A stretch of DNA of 64,000 nucleotides, taken from assembly GCF_010586825.1 (NCBI RefSeq), contig NZ_JAAAGB010000008.1:62001-126000 (forward strand). Reading direction: 5' to 3'. Shown piece by piece: positions 26,550 through 35,197 of this stretch (positions are counted from its first letter, which is position 1; each line of letters opens with the position of its first letter). This stretch comes from Draconibacterium mangrovi. Its GTDB lineage: Bacteria; Bacteroidota; Bacteroidia; Bacteroidales; Prolixibacteraceae. The notes beneath the pieces were generated by a model. The model did not search any database and had not been told where the DNA came from. It saw only the letters and a program-made list of their open reading frames with translations. The translations under genes and the position numbers were made by a program.

Positions 26550-28898
26550 ATGATGAAAACAATGATGTTACTCCTTCTCCTTTCTATTGGAGTTGTAGTA
26601 CAAGCACAGAACATTACCTTAAGTGGGTACCTCAGAGACGCTTCCAACGGAGAAGCGCTAATTGGTGCTACGGTTTATGTTGAAGAACTGAAACAGGGCA
26701 CCGCATCAAATGCCTACGGATTTTACTCGATCACCATTCCCGAAGGAAGCTACACGCTTCAGGTTTCGTTTATCGGTTACAAAACCGTTAAACAGAAAAT
26801 TGATGCCCGGGAAAGTCTAAACATTTCGCTTTCGTTACAGGAAAATACCGAAGTAATGGAAGAGATTATTGTAAGCGGCGAAGCTGCCAATGCCAATGTG
26901 GAACGTATTGAAATGGGAATGGAGAAACTTCCGGTAAAAACCATTCAAAAGCTTCCGGCATTTATGGGAGAAGTGGATATTATCCGCACCATTCAGCTAT
27001 TGCCCGGAATTCAGAGCGGCGGCGAAGCCAGCTCGGGTTTATACGTTCGAGGTGGTGGCCCCGATGAAAACCTGATGATTTTGGACGAAGCACCGGTTTA
27101 CAATGCCTCGCACCTGATGGGTTTCTTTTCGGTGTTTAACTCAAATGCCATTAAAGATATTCAGGTGTACAAAAGTGGAATTCCGGCCGAGTATGGCGGA
27201 AAGGCTTCGTCGGTAATCGATATCCGACAAAAAGACGGTAACTCCAAACAGTTTGGATTCGATGGTGGAATCGGAAACCTGTCGAGCCGCTTAACGCTTG
27301 AAGGACCGATTATTAAAGACAAATGGAGTTTTCTGCTGGCCGGACGCCGCACCTATTACGACATTCTGGGAAAAGCAGCCGGTTTGGATGAGCTGGAAGA
27401 CAACACCATGTATTTCTACGATTTGAATGGAAAATCAAATCTTGTTATCAACAACAATAACCGCATTTACCTTTCCGGTTATATGGGCGAAGATGTTTTT
27501 GAGCTGGGCGAATCGATGTACATGCGCTGGGGAAATGCCACAGCCACCGCCCGCTGGAACCATATTTTCGGAGATAAGATCTTTATGAATATTTCGGCCA
27601 TTTTTTCCAACTACGACTACAAACTTGGAGTTCCGGGAGATAATGCCGATAACTTCGATTGGTCGTCAAGGATAAAAGACTACAACGGGAAAGCAGATTT
27701 TACCTGGTTTGCAAATCCACAAAACACCGTTAAGTTTGGAGTGAACACCATCAGGCATGAATTCCGCCCGGGCAAAATTACTACCAACGGCGATAACTCC
27801 ATGTTTTCGGACATGGAACTGGCACACTACAATGCCATTGAAAGTGCGTTGTATCTTTCGAACGAACAGAAATTATCCGATCGTTTTTCCATGCAATACG
27901 GCGTACGTTTAAGTCACTTTCAGCAGGTTGGTAAAGGAGAAGTTAATATTTACGCGGATCCTGAAAATCCTGATAAGAATGAAATTATTGAAACCATCAG
28001 CTACGAAAAGAATGATAAAATCGGCGATGCCTTTGTTCATCTGGAGCCACGTTTTAGCATGAAATACACCCTCGACCGGAATAGCTCGGTAAAAGGATCG
28101 TATAACAGGATGGTGCAAAACCTGCACCTCATTTCGAACACACAATCACCTACACCACTTGATATTTGGTTGCCATCGAGCACCTACATCAAACCGCTAA
28201 AAGTTGATCAGGTATCGTTCGGCTATTTCCGAAACTTCCAGCAAAACATGTATGAAACATCTGTTGAGGTTTATTACAAAGACATGCACAATGTTCTGGA
28301 TTACATTGAAGGGGCAGAACTGTTTTTGAACGATGCCATTGAAACCGAATTACTACACGGCTCAGGCACATCGAAAGGACTGGAAGCACTGGTAAAAAAA
28401 TCGAAAGGAAAACTTACCGGTTGGGTGGGTTATACCTGGTCGAAAACCGAGCGCGAAATTCCGGGTATTAACAACGGAAATCCTTATCCATCGTCGTACG
28501 ATCGCACACACGATCTTTCGCTGGTATCGAGTTACCAACTGAACGACCGCTGGAATTTTGCAGCCAATTTTGTTTATGCAACCGGAAATCCAACATCGTA
28601 CCCGGTGGCTAAATACTATGTTCAGGGCAATCAGGTTTATGAATATTCGGCCCGCAACAGCAACCGGATTCCAGATTACAACCGCCTGGATCTTTCGTTC
28701 ACCTACGACTTTAAAAAGAATGCAAACCGCCGTTTTAAACAATCGATAAACGTATCGGTGTATAATGTTTACGGACGACGAAATGCTTATTCGATTACTC
28801 CGGAGGCGAACGAAGACAATCCGAATCAAACAGAATTTATCCGTTTGTCGATTATCGGAGCTCCTATCCCATCCATCACTTATAATTTCAAATTCTAG
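26550..28898 (+). CDS. TonB-dependent receptor paired with DUF4249 lipoprotein
   Basis: The 782-residue outer-membrane protein has a signal peptide (about 1-20, VVVQAQ), a CarboxypepD_reg-like domain (about 24-100, GEALIGATVYVEELKQGTASN), a plug (about 118-225: LPAFMGEVDIIRTIQLLPGIQS, GLYVRGGGPDENLMILDEAPVYN) and a barrel ending SITYNFKF. This is the receptor subgroup that is regularly encoded with a DUF4249 lipoprotein rather than with SusD. The partner starts five bases downstream. What it imports is not known for the family as a whole; there is no siderophore or sugar gene next to it. Confidence 0.9.
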   Translation: MMKTMMLLLLLSIGVVVQAQNITLSGYLRDASNGEALIGATVYVEELKQGTASNAYGFYSITIPEGSYTLQVSFIGYKTVKQKIDARESLNISLSLQENTEVMEEIIVSGEAANANVERIEMGMEKLPVKTIQKLPAFMGEVDIIRTIQLLPGIQSGGEASSGLYVRGGGPDENLMILDEAPVYNASHLMGFFSVFNSNAIKDIQVYKSGIPAEYGGKASSVIDIRQKDGNSKQFGFDGGIGNLSSRLTLEGPIIKDKWSFLLAGRRTYYDILGKAAGLDELEDNTMYFYDLNGKSNLVINNNNRIYLSGYMGEDVFELGESMYMRWGNATATARWNHIFGDKIFMNISAIFSNYDYKLGVPGDNADNFDWSSRIKDYNGKADFTWFANPQNTVKFGVNTIRHEFRPGKITTNGDNSMFSDMELAHYNAIESALYLSNEQKLSDRFSMQYGVRLSHFQQVGKGEVNIYADPENPDKNEIIETISYEKNDKIGDAFVHLEPRFSMKYTLDRNSSVKGSYNRMVQNLHLISNTQSPTPLDIWLPSSTYIKPLKVDQVSFGYFRNFQQNMYETSVEVYYKDMHNVLDYIEGAELFLNDAIETELLHGSGTSKGLEALVKKSKGKLTGWVGYTWSKTEREIPGINNGNPYPSSYDRTHDLSLVSSYQLNDRWNFAANFVYATGNPTSYPVAKYYVQGNQVYEYSARNSNRIPDYNRLDLSFTYDFKKNANRRFKQSINVSVYNVYGRRNAYSITPEANEDNPNQTEFIRLSIIGAPIPSITYNFKF

Positions 28899-28903
28899 AA
28901 GTC

Positions 28904-29821
28904 ATGAAAACAGCACAAATAATAAAAGGAATTATCATTCTTCTGTTTGCCATCGTTGCATTCACCGCCTGCGAAGATGTGGTTGAGGTGGAACTGAACG
29001 ACGAAGATATTGACCTGATAGCCGTTGAAGCATATATTAATACCAAAGCAGAAAACAACGTTTACGTAAAACTGGAACGTACGCTTGCGGTAAATCAAAC
29101 AGCACAAAATCCGGTAATCAGTAATGCCGTTGTTCAATTAAGTGACAATGCCGATTCGCCAAACACCGTAACACTCGAAGAACAAGGAACCACAGGAATT
29201 TATATGCTGCCTGCCGGCGCTAATTATCCGGGAGTTACAGGCAGGACTTATACCTTAACAATAACAACTCCCGACGGGACCGTAATTACCGGCGAAGAAT
29301 ATTTACAGGAAGTTGAAACGCTTGACAGCGTAAAAGTAAATTTAAGTGACCGTGGCAATTACGAATACCTGGGAATTTATATCAACTCGCAGGAAACACC
29401 GGGTTTAGGACATTATTACAAATGGGATATTTACCTAAACGGCGAGTTACTTAATGACGGTGAAGACCTGGCTTTTGCCAGCGATGAACTGGTAGACGGA
29501 AATTATATTTACGACATGCTGGTCCTCCTCGACTGGGAAGACGAAGAAGAAGACAAAATACTCCATTTGGGAGATACAGTTGTTGTGGAGCAACTCTCCA
29601 TTTCGGAGGCTGCTTACGAATTTTACTGGGGACTGAGCGACCAGGCCTGGGCCGGAGGTCCGTTCAGTGTACCGCCTGCAAATGTACCCGGCAACCTGAC
29701 ATCGAGCGATGGAAAACGAATTCTGGGATTGTTTTCGGCACGCGATATGTCGGTAGGAAATACGGTGATCATCGACGAATCAAATTTTACACCTTTGGTA
29801 TCGAGCGTTCCCGGAATTTAA
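28904..29821 (+). CDS. DUF4249 lipoprotein
   Basis: The 305-residue protein has a lipoprotein signal (IVAFTAC, C23), followed directly by the acidic EDVVEVELNDEDIDL typical of the family and a beta-rich body (VVQLSDNADSPNTVTLEE, GRTYTLTITTPDGTVITGEEYL, then DSVKVNL). It starts five bases after the TonB receptor and shares a strong terminator with it. By analogy to SusD it probably sits over the receptor at the cell surface, but this is inference; no ligand is known from the sequence. The C-terminal 70 residues are rich in glycine and proline. Confidence 0.82.
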   Translation: MKTAQIIKGIIILLFAIVAFTACEDVVEVELNDEDIDLIAVEAYINTKAENNVYVKLERTLAVNQTAQNPVISNAVVQLSDNADSPNTVTLEEQGTTGIYMLPAGANYPGVTGRTYTLTITTPDGTVITGEEYLQEVETLDSVKVNLSDRGNYEYLGIYINSQETPGLGHYYKWDIYLNGELLNDGEDLAFASDELVDGNYIYDMLVLLDWEDEEEDKILHLGDTVVVEQLSISEAAYEFYWGLSDQAWAGGPFSVPPANVPGNLTSSDGKRILGLFSARDMSVGNTVIIDESNFTPLVSSVPGI

Positions 29822-29822
29822 A

Positions 29823-29865
29823 AAAACGAAGCTTGCAAAAGGAATTTTGCAAGCTTCGTTTTTGA
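29823..29865 (+). terminator. Strong terminator of the TonB receptor/DUF4249 operon
   Basis: An 18-bp perfect stem, 29823-29840 with 29845-29862, has the four-base loop GGAA and ends in a T run. It begins directly after the DUF4249 stop. Confidence 0.85.
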
Positions 29866-29912
29866 TGTCGGTATTAATTGCTACTTTTCGTTAATTTTGC
29901 TGTTTTACCGGA

Positions 29913-30902
29913 ATGAACAAGAACATTGAGAAAATAACGGGCTACTTAAAAATTGATCAACTTAAAAACGACAAACGGGTGATCGTTTATTTAATTTGTT
30001 TGATTATTGCCACAGTTTTGTGGTTTTTAAATGCTTTGGAAAAAGATTATTCAACAACTATTGCCTACCCGGTTCGATATGTAAGTCCGCCCAACCACCA
30101 GTTTTTGGCCAACAAACCTCCCGAAAAACTCGATTTAAAAGTTGATGCGCACGGCTTTACTCTTTTGCGTCATAAACTCAATTTTTCGTATTCGCCAATT
30201 ATTTTAAACCTGACGAATATTACCCAAAACCTGGAATCGACAAATGGTACTTACCTGGTACCGACAAATACTTTAAACCGACGCATTTCGAGCCAGATAA
30301 GCAGCGAAATAAGCCTTCAACAGGTTAATCCTGACATCATCCGGATTGTACTCGACAGTTTAAAAACAAAATCGGTTCCCGTTAAAGCCGATGTTTCAAT
30401 CGACTTTAAACCTCAGTTCAATTTAAAAAATACGGTACACGTAAAACCATCGGAAGTTAAAATTACCGGTCCTGCGTCGGTAATCGATACGGTTCGTTTT
30501 CTTTTAACTACAAACAAAACTTTCGAAGAAGTAGACAAAACGATTAACCGCAACATAAAACTCATTCATCCTGAAACCACCACAGTTGTTCCGGCAGAAG
30601 TGTTGTTACAAATTGAGGTGGAAAAATATACAGAGAAGCAGGTTCGCCTTCCCATACAGGTTATCAACAAACCGGCCGATGTAAGAATTAAACTTTTCCC
30701 CTCGGAACTTACGCTTAACTGCATAGTAGGTTTGAGCGAATTCGACAATATCTCGGAGGCCGATTTTCGGGCAGTGGTTGATTATGCGTCGATGAGTAAC
30801 AGCGAAAGCCGCCTGAGGGTGAAAATAACTGATAAACCATCGTTTGTTGAGATCTCTCGTTTTAACCCCGAATCGGTAGAATACCTTATTGAAACGTATT
30901 AA
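29913..30902 (+). CDS. YbbR-like (CdaR-type) membrane-anchored protein
   Basis: The 329-residue protein has one N-terminal TM helix (about 22-40, VIVYLICLIIATVLWFLNAL) followed by extracytoplasmic YbbR-like repeats (about 45-325, with the recurring pattern of VKADVSIDFKP, HVKPSEVKITGPASVID, VRLPIQVINKP). In Firmicutes YbbR proteins (CdaR) control the diadenylate cyclase CdaA; no cyclase gene is next to it here. Three bases separate it from coaE, so the two are co-transcribed, an arrangement common in Bacteroidota. A -7 element TAATTTTG lies at 29892-29899 with no clear -33 partner. Confidence 0.8.
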   Translation: MNKNIEKITGYLKIDQLKNDKRVIVYLICLIIATVLWFLNALEKDYSTTIAYPVRYVSPPNHQFLANKPPEKLDLKVDAHGFTLLRHKLNFSYSPIILNLTNITQNLESTNGTYLVPTNTLNRRISSQISSEISLQQVNPDIIRIVLDSLKTKSVPVKADVSIDFKPQFNLKNTVHVKPSEVKITGPASVIDTVRFLLTTNKTFEEVDKTINRNIKLIHPETTTVVPAEVLLQIEVEKYTEKQVRLPIQVINKPADVRIKLFPSELTLNCIVGLSEFDNISEADFRAVVDYASMSNSESRLRVKITDKPSFVEISRFNPESVEYLIETY

Positions 30903-30905
30903 AAA

Positions 30906-31505
30906 ATGGCTTTAAAGATTGGTATTACAGGTGGAATTGGAAGTGGAAAATCGGTAATTTGTCAGGTTTTCAAGCTTCTGGGAGCTCCTGTTTTTGAAGC
31001 CGACGCTTGGGCAAAGAAACTGGTAAATACGCACCCTGAAATAAAAACCGGACTTATTGACTGGTATGGCCCCGACATTTATTCACCAAACGGCACAATT
31101 GACCGAAAAAAGCTGGCTGGCATCATTTTTACAGATAGCACACAGTTGAAGAAAGTAAACGAGTTGATTCATCCCGTGGTGCGGCAGGAATTTATGATTT
31201 GGGCGGATAAACAAAGCAGTCCGTACGTCGTTCACGAAGCGGCCATTCTTTTTGAAAGCGGTTTCTATAAAATGATGGATAATACGATTCTGGTAACTGC
31301 ACCCGAAAATATGCGGATCGACCGCGTTACGAAGCGCGACGGTTCAACAATCGAAGCCGTAAAAGAACGGATGGACAAACAATGGAGTGATGAGCAAAAA
31401 CGTAAACTCGCTTCAAAAGAAATTAAAAACGATAACAAAACATTATTGATTCCTCAGCTAATTGAAATCGATAAACAACTAAAAAAATATGGCAAAATTT
31501 GGTAA
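30906..31505 (+). CDS. coaE: Dephospho-CoA kinase
   Basis: The 199-residue P-loop kinase phosphorylates the 3'-hydroxyl of dephospho-CoA in the last step of coenzyme A synthesis. The Walker A motif GGIGSGKS is at 9-16. FEADAWAK (substrate-binding Asp), LIHPVVRQEF, VVHEAAILFESGF and TVTAPENMRIDRVTKRD-like sequence (VTAPENMRIDRVTKRDG) are all present. Length is normal. The gene overlaps the following TerB-DnaJ gene by 17 bases. Confidence 0.95.
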   Translation: MALKIGITGGIGSGKSVICQVFKLLGAPVFEADAWAKKLVNTHPEIKTGLIDWYGPDIYSPNGTIDRKKLAGIIFTDSTQLKKVNELIHPVVRQEFMIWADKQSSPYVVHEAAILFESGFYKMMDNTILVTAPENMRIDRVTKRDGSTIEAVKERMDKQWSDEQKRKLASKEIKNDNKTLLIPQLIEIDKQLKKYGKIW

Positions 31506-32226
31506 ATGGATAGGAGCCGGACTAGGTGCTTTTGCCGGTGGTCCTATCGGCGCAGTTATAGGTTTTACAATAGGTTCGATGTTCGACGGCGGACAGGAAG
31601 CCGTAAAACGCGGAACGCGTGGAGGCTACTCGGGCAGAACAACTACCACCGGTGGATATGTAATGAGCCTTCTGGTTTTGGTGGCTGCCGTAATGAAAGC
31701 CGATGGAAAAGTGCTGAAATCGGAACTCGACTACGTAAAGAAATTTATGGTGCACAACTTTGGCGAAGATTCGGCACAGGAAGCTATACGAATGTTGCGC
31801 GATCTGCTGCAACAAACCATTCCGGTTAACGAAGTTTGCCAGCAGATAAAAGCAAACATGAACTACTCGGCACGCCTGCAGCTGGTGCATTTTTTGTTTG
31901 GCATCGCCCAGGCCGATGGCCAGGTTGATGTGGAAGAGCAAAAGCTGATTACACACATTTGCAACCAGATGGGTATTGGTAATAACGATTTTGAATCGAT
32001 TCAGGCCATGTTTGTGCCCAACACCGATGGTGATTACAAAATACTTGAAATAGAACGCTCGGCCAGCAACGACGATGTGAAAAAAGCCTACCGCCGTATG
32101 GCAATGAAATACCATCCTGATAAAGTAAGCACCTTGGGCGACGAAGTTCAGAATGCTGCAAAAGAAAAATTCCAGAAAGTAAACCAGGCATACGAGAACA
32201 TTAAAAAAGAACGGAAGATAGCGTAG
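31489..32226 (+). CDS. TerB-like/DnaJ co-chaperone (DjlA-like)
   Basis: The 245-residue protein has a glycine-rich N-terminal segment (about 8-35, GAGLGAFAGGPIGAVIGFTIG) that could insert in or associate with the membrane, a TerB/DjlA-type helical domain (about 55-165, AAVMKADGKVLKSELDYVKKF and GIAQADGQVDVEEQKLI) and a C-terminal J domain (about 180-243) with the HPD motif in AMKYHPDKV. J domains stimulate Hsp70 ATPase. The DjlA of enteric bacteria has the same order. The gene overlaps coaE by 17 bases. The long frame on the opposite strand is a shadow. Confidence 0.87.
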   Translation: MAKFGKWIGAGLGAFAGGPIGAVIGFTIGSMFDGGQEAVKRGTRGGYSGRTTTTGGYVMSLLVLVAAVMKADGKVLKSELDYVKKFMVHNFGEDSAQEAIRMLRDLLQQTIPVNEVCQQIKANMNYSARLQLVHFLFGIAQADGQVDVEEQKLITHICNQMGIGNNDFESIQAMFVPNTDGDYKILEIERSASNDDVKKAYRRMAMKYHPDKVSTLGDEVQNAAKEKFQKVNQAYENIKKERKIA

Positions 32227-32318
32227 CAAAAGTATTCAGTCTCAGTTAGCAGTTGCAGACTACTTTCTTATCTTGAAGCTTGGCTGCCCTTTCTCACCTC
32301 GTTCGAAATATCAAAACA

Positions 32319-32957
32319 ATGAAAATCATCTCTACAAATATTGCTGAAGCCCGGATAATTGAATGGAAGGAAAAAGAAGTACCTACCGGTTTATTCAAAT
32401 TTGGTGTCGATAAGGGGATTTTTCTGGGTAAAGAGGATATAAAACACGACAATGTAATGGATCGCAGATACCATGGCGGGGTTGATAAAGCCTGTTATCT
32501 CTACTCTGGGGATCACTACCAATACTGGCAAAACCTTTATACTGATTTGGAAATGCCCTGGGGAATGTTTGGCGAAAACCTGACCGTGGAAGGCCTGCAC
32601 GAAAAGCAAATAAATATTGGCGACACCTTTAAAATTGGAGAAGCTGTGGTACAAGTTACCCAACCGCGCCAACCCTGTTTTAAACTGCAGTTCCGATTTA
32701 ACAACAATAATATTGTGCGCCAATTTGTCGACTCCGGTTTTTCGGGTGTTTATGTCAGGATTTTGGAAAAAGGCCACGTAAATCCCGGCGACAGCATGAT
32801 GCTGATCGATAAAAAACAATCGTTGTCAATTCACGAAGTTTACACCCTGCTTTACGCCGATGAATTCGATGAAAAAGTAAAAGAAGCTGTAAACGACCCT
32901 TTAATAGCCGAAAGTTGCAAAAGTGATTTAATAAAACGCTGGGGCGATTATTTGTAA
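32319..32957 (+). CDS. MOSC-domain protein (YiiM-like)
   Basis: The 212-residue protein has a MOSC domain with the conserved GVDKACYLYSGDHYQYW, WGMFGENLTVEGL and the key cysteine in TQPRQPCFKLQ. YiiM-like proteins reduce N-hydroxylated compounds with molybdenum cofactor bound to that cysteine. ATG 32319 gives the standard MKIISTN start; an earlier in-frame start at 32280 adds 13 residues with no match. About 90 bases separate it from the preceding gene. No molybdopterin genes are near. Confidence 0.82.
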   Translation: MKIISTNIAEARIIEWKEKEVPTGLFKFGVDKGIFLGKEDIKHDNVMDRRYHGGVDKACYLYSGDHYQYWQNLYTDLEMPWGMFGENLTVEGLHEKQINIGDTFKIGEAVVQVTQPRQPCFKLQFRFNNNNIVRQFVDSGFSGVYVRILEKGHVNPGDSMMLIDKKQSLSIHEVYTLLYADEFDEKVKEAVNDPLIAESCKSDLIKRWGDYL

Positions 32958-33128
32958 GCCGTTAGCCACCAAAACCTTCCAAATAGAACGGTTTTAAATA
33001 GCAACTAATTCATAGATTTAAAGGTTACCTTTCCCCTTTTTTCAGAATATATAAGTGGACAAGGAAGGAAGTGCAAACCTCTTTCAACCATTAAATCAGA
33101 AGTGCAACATAAAGTTGCAAAAGACATT

Positions 33129-33162
33129 AAGGAGGCTTTGAAGATGGCCTCCTTTCTTTTTT
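33129..33162 (+). terminator. Plus-strand terminator downstream of MOSC gene
   Basis: AAGGAGGC (33129-33136) pairs with GCCTCCTT (33147-33154) and runs into TCTTTTTTT. Confidence 0.8.
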
Positions 33163-33202
33163 TAAAAAAAATTCGACCTAAAATCTCATTAAGATTAAGC
33201 TA

Positions 33203-33244
33203 TAAAAAACAACCCGTTTCAAATCGAGTCTTGAAACGGGTTGT
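33203..33244 (-). terminator. Terminator of argS
   Basis: A 14-bp perfect stem pairs 33231-33244 with 33209-33222 on the minus strand and is followed by six Ts (plus-strand A run 33203-33209). Confidence 0.85.
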
Positions 33245-33303
33245 CAATCTATTAAAATAGTACAACTATCAGTGTTGCCTATTTATGACCAAGGTCAATG
33301 GAT

Positions 33304-35094
33304 CTACATTCTTTCGGGCATTTCAACACCAAGTAAGCCCATACCGGTTTGTACCACCTTACCCACTGCTGATGCCAGCACCAGACGGAAGTTTTTCACA
33401 CTTTTGTCAGCTTCTCCAAGTATTGTATGATCGTGATAAAACTGATTAAATTCTTTAACCAACTCGTAACAGTAGTTGGCAATAATCGCCGGGCTGTAAT
33501 TTTCGCCCGCTTCCTCAACTGCTGCAGGAAATAACGAAATACGTTTCACCAAATCCTTTTCTTTTGATGACAGCGACTCAACCGCCACGTTTTCATCGAT
33601 AGTAATATTTTGGTCGGCAGCCTTTCGCAGAACCGATTTAATACGTGCATAAGTGTACTGAATAAATGGCCCGGTATTTCCGTTAAAATCAATCGACTCT
33701 TCCGGGTTGAACATCATATTCTTTCGCGGATCCACTTTCAAAATAAAGTATTTCAGCGCACCAAGGGCAATCATTTTAAAGGTATTCTCGGCATCGTCAC
33801 CGGTTAGCGAATCAAGCTTTCCTAACTCAGCCGACATTTCGCGGGCCACTTCTACCATGTTATCCACCAAATCATCGGCATCAACAACAGTTCCTTCGCG
33901 CGATTTCATTTTACCCGATGGCAATTCAACCATACCGTACGAGAAGTGGTATAAATCTTTTCCCCAGCTAAATCCAAGTTTATCCAGCAAAATAGCCAAC
34001 ACCTGGAAGTGGTAATTTTGCTCATTACCCACCACGTAAACCATTTTATCGATCGAATAATCGTTAAAACGCATTTTAGCGGTACCAATGTCCTGGGTCA
34101 TATAAACAGAGGTACCATCGCTACGAAGAAGTATTTTCTGATCCAGTCCGTCACCGGTAAGATCGGCCCAAACTGAATTGTCTTCATGTCTTGTAAAAGT
34201 TCCTTCTTCAAGACCTCTCAGCACTTCTTCTTTACCTATAAGGTAAGTGTCTGATTCGTAATAAATTTTATCGAAACCAACTCCAAGTGTTTTATAAGTT
34301 ACATCAAAACCTGCGTACACCCAGTTGTTCATCATTTTCCAAAGCTCAACTGTTTCCTCATCTTTTGCTTCCCACTTTCTCAACAATTCGCGGGCGGCAA
34401 TAATTGATGGTGCCTGGTTTTCAGCTTCTTCTTTTGAAACACCTTTTTCAACCAGTTCAGCTATTTCAGCTTTGTAATGTTTGTCAAATTCAACGTAGTA
34501 CTTTCCAACCAGGTGGTCGCCTTTCATTCCTGTGCTTTCCGGTGTTTCTCCATTACCCCATTGCTTCCAAGCATACATCGATTTACAGATGTGGATACCA
34601 CGGTCGTTTACAATGTTGGTCATTACCACTTTTTTACCATTGGCTTTCAAAATCTCAGAGATTGAAAATCCCAACAGGTTATTTCTGATGTGGCCAAGGT
34701 GAAGTGGTTTATTGGTGTTTGGCGACGAGTATTCAACCATTACCAACTCACTGTCGTAGGTTACGGATTTTAAGCCAAATTCTGAACTGGTGAAGCTGTT
34801 TTTTAGAACGTAGAGCCAATAGCTCTGGTGGATCTCCAAATTCAAAAAGCCTTTAATAACATTGAAGTTTTCAACTGTTTCAATATTTTCAACCAAATAC
34901 TTTCCAAGATCTTCGGCAGTTTGCTCCGGCCCTTTTTTTGAGTATCGTAAAAAAGGAAATACCACAACGGTTATATCGCCGTCAAACTCTTTTCGGGTAT
35001 TCTGAACCTGTACCTGATTTTCCGGTAAATCTGCACCGTACAAAGACTTCATCGCTTCTACGGTTCCTTTCTGAATCAAACTTTCGATACTCAT
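33304..35094 (-). CDS. argS: Arginyl-tRNA synthetase
   Basis: The 596-residue class I synthetase charges tRNA-Arg. It has the N-terminal Add-1 domain (about 1-100), the HIGH-type motif in PNTNKPLHLGHIRNN (about 125-140), the KMSK-loop equivalent GKMKSREG (about 392-399), and the C-terminal DALR anticodon-binding helix bundle (about 480-596, ending GVEMPERM). Length is usual for Bacteroidota. A -7 element on the minus strand (TATATTTG, 35127-35120) stands 26 bases ahead of the start codon at 35094; the -33 partner is not clear. Confidence 0.97.
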   Translation of the reverse strand: MSIESLIQKGTVEAMKSLYGADLPENQVQVQNTRKEFDGDITVVVFPFLRYSKKGPEQTAEDLGKYLVENIETVENFNVIKGFLNLEIHQSYWLYVLKNSFTSSEFGLKSVTYDSELVMVEYSSPNTNKPLHLGHIRNNLLGFSISEILKANGKKVVMTNIVNDRGIHICKSMYAWKQWGNGETPESTGMKGDHLVGKYYVEFDKHYKAEIAELVEKGVSKEEAENQAPSIIAARELLRKWEAKDEETVELWKMMNNWVYAGFDVTYKTLGVGFDKIYYESDTYLIGKEEVLRGLEEGTFTRHEDNSVWADLTGDGLDQKILLRSDGTSVYMTQDIGTAKMRFNDYSIDKMVYVVGNEQNYHFQVLAILLDKLGFSWGKDLYHFSYGMVELPSGKMKSREGTVVDADDLVDNMVEVAREMSAELGKLDSLTGDDAENTFKMIALGALKYFILKVDPRKNMMFNPEESIDFNGNTGPFIQYTYARIKSVLRKAADQNITIDENVAVESLSSKEKDLVKRISLFPAAVEEAGENYSPAIIANYCYELVKEFNQFYHDHTILGEADKSVKNFRLVLASAVGKVVQTGMGLLGVEMPERM

Positions 35095-35149
35095 AACTAA
35101 GCTTATTTTTTAGAGACCGCAAATATAACACATTACAGCCATAAACGAG

Positions 35150-35177
35150 AAAAGCCCTGCCAAATGACAGAGCTTTT
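35150..35177 (-). terminator. Terminator of the OmpA-like gene
   Basis: On the minus strand AAAAGCTCTG (35177-35168) pairs with CAGGGCTTTT (35159-35150), one wobble, with a T-rich 3' side. It lies 21 bases past the stop codon. Confidence 0.7.
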
Positions 35178-35197
35178 CGAAAATATTTAATTAAAGC

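Larger units (their letters stand above)
32958..33303. other. 346-bp gap with possible small RNA
   Basis: Between the MOSC stop and the argS stop there is no convincing gene. A short GTG frame (about 33055-33140) has no family match. Around 33104-33120 the stretch GCAAC/GTTGC can form a hairpin just ahead of a plus-strand terminator at 33129-33162. A near match to a -7 element (TACCTTTC, about 33026-33033) lies upstream. So a small RNA of about 120 nt is possible, as is a long 3' end of the MOSC transcript. Confidence 0.3.

Noticed and set aside
28362-28829. 155-residue ORF antisense to the TonB receptor
   Set aside because: It lies wholly in the receptor barrel coding region and shows no domain.
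31522-32229. 235-residue ORF antisense to the TerB-DnaJ gene
   Set aside because: The plus-strand protein has glycine zipper, TerB and HPD J domain; the antisense frame has no family features.
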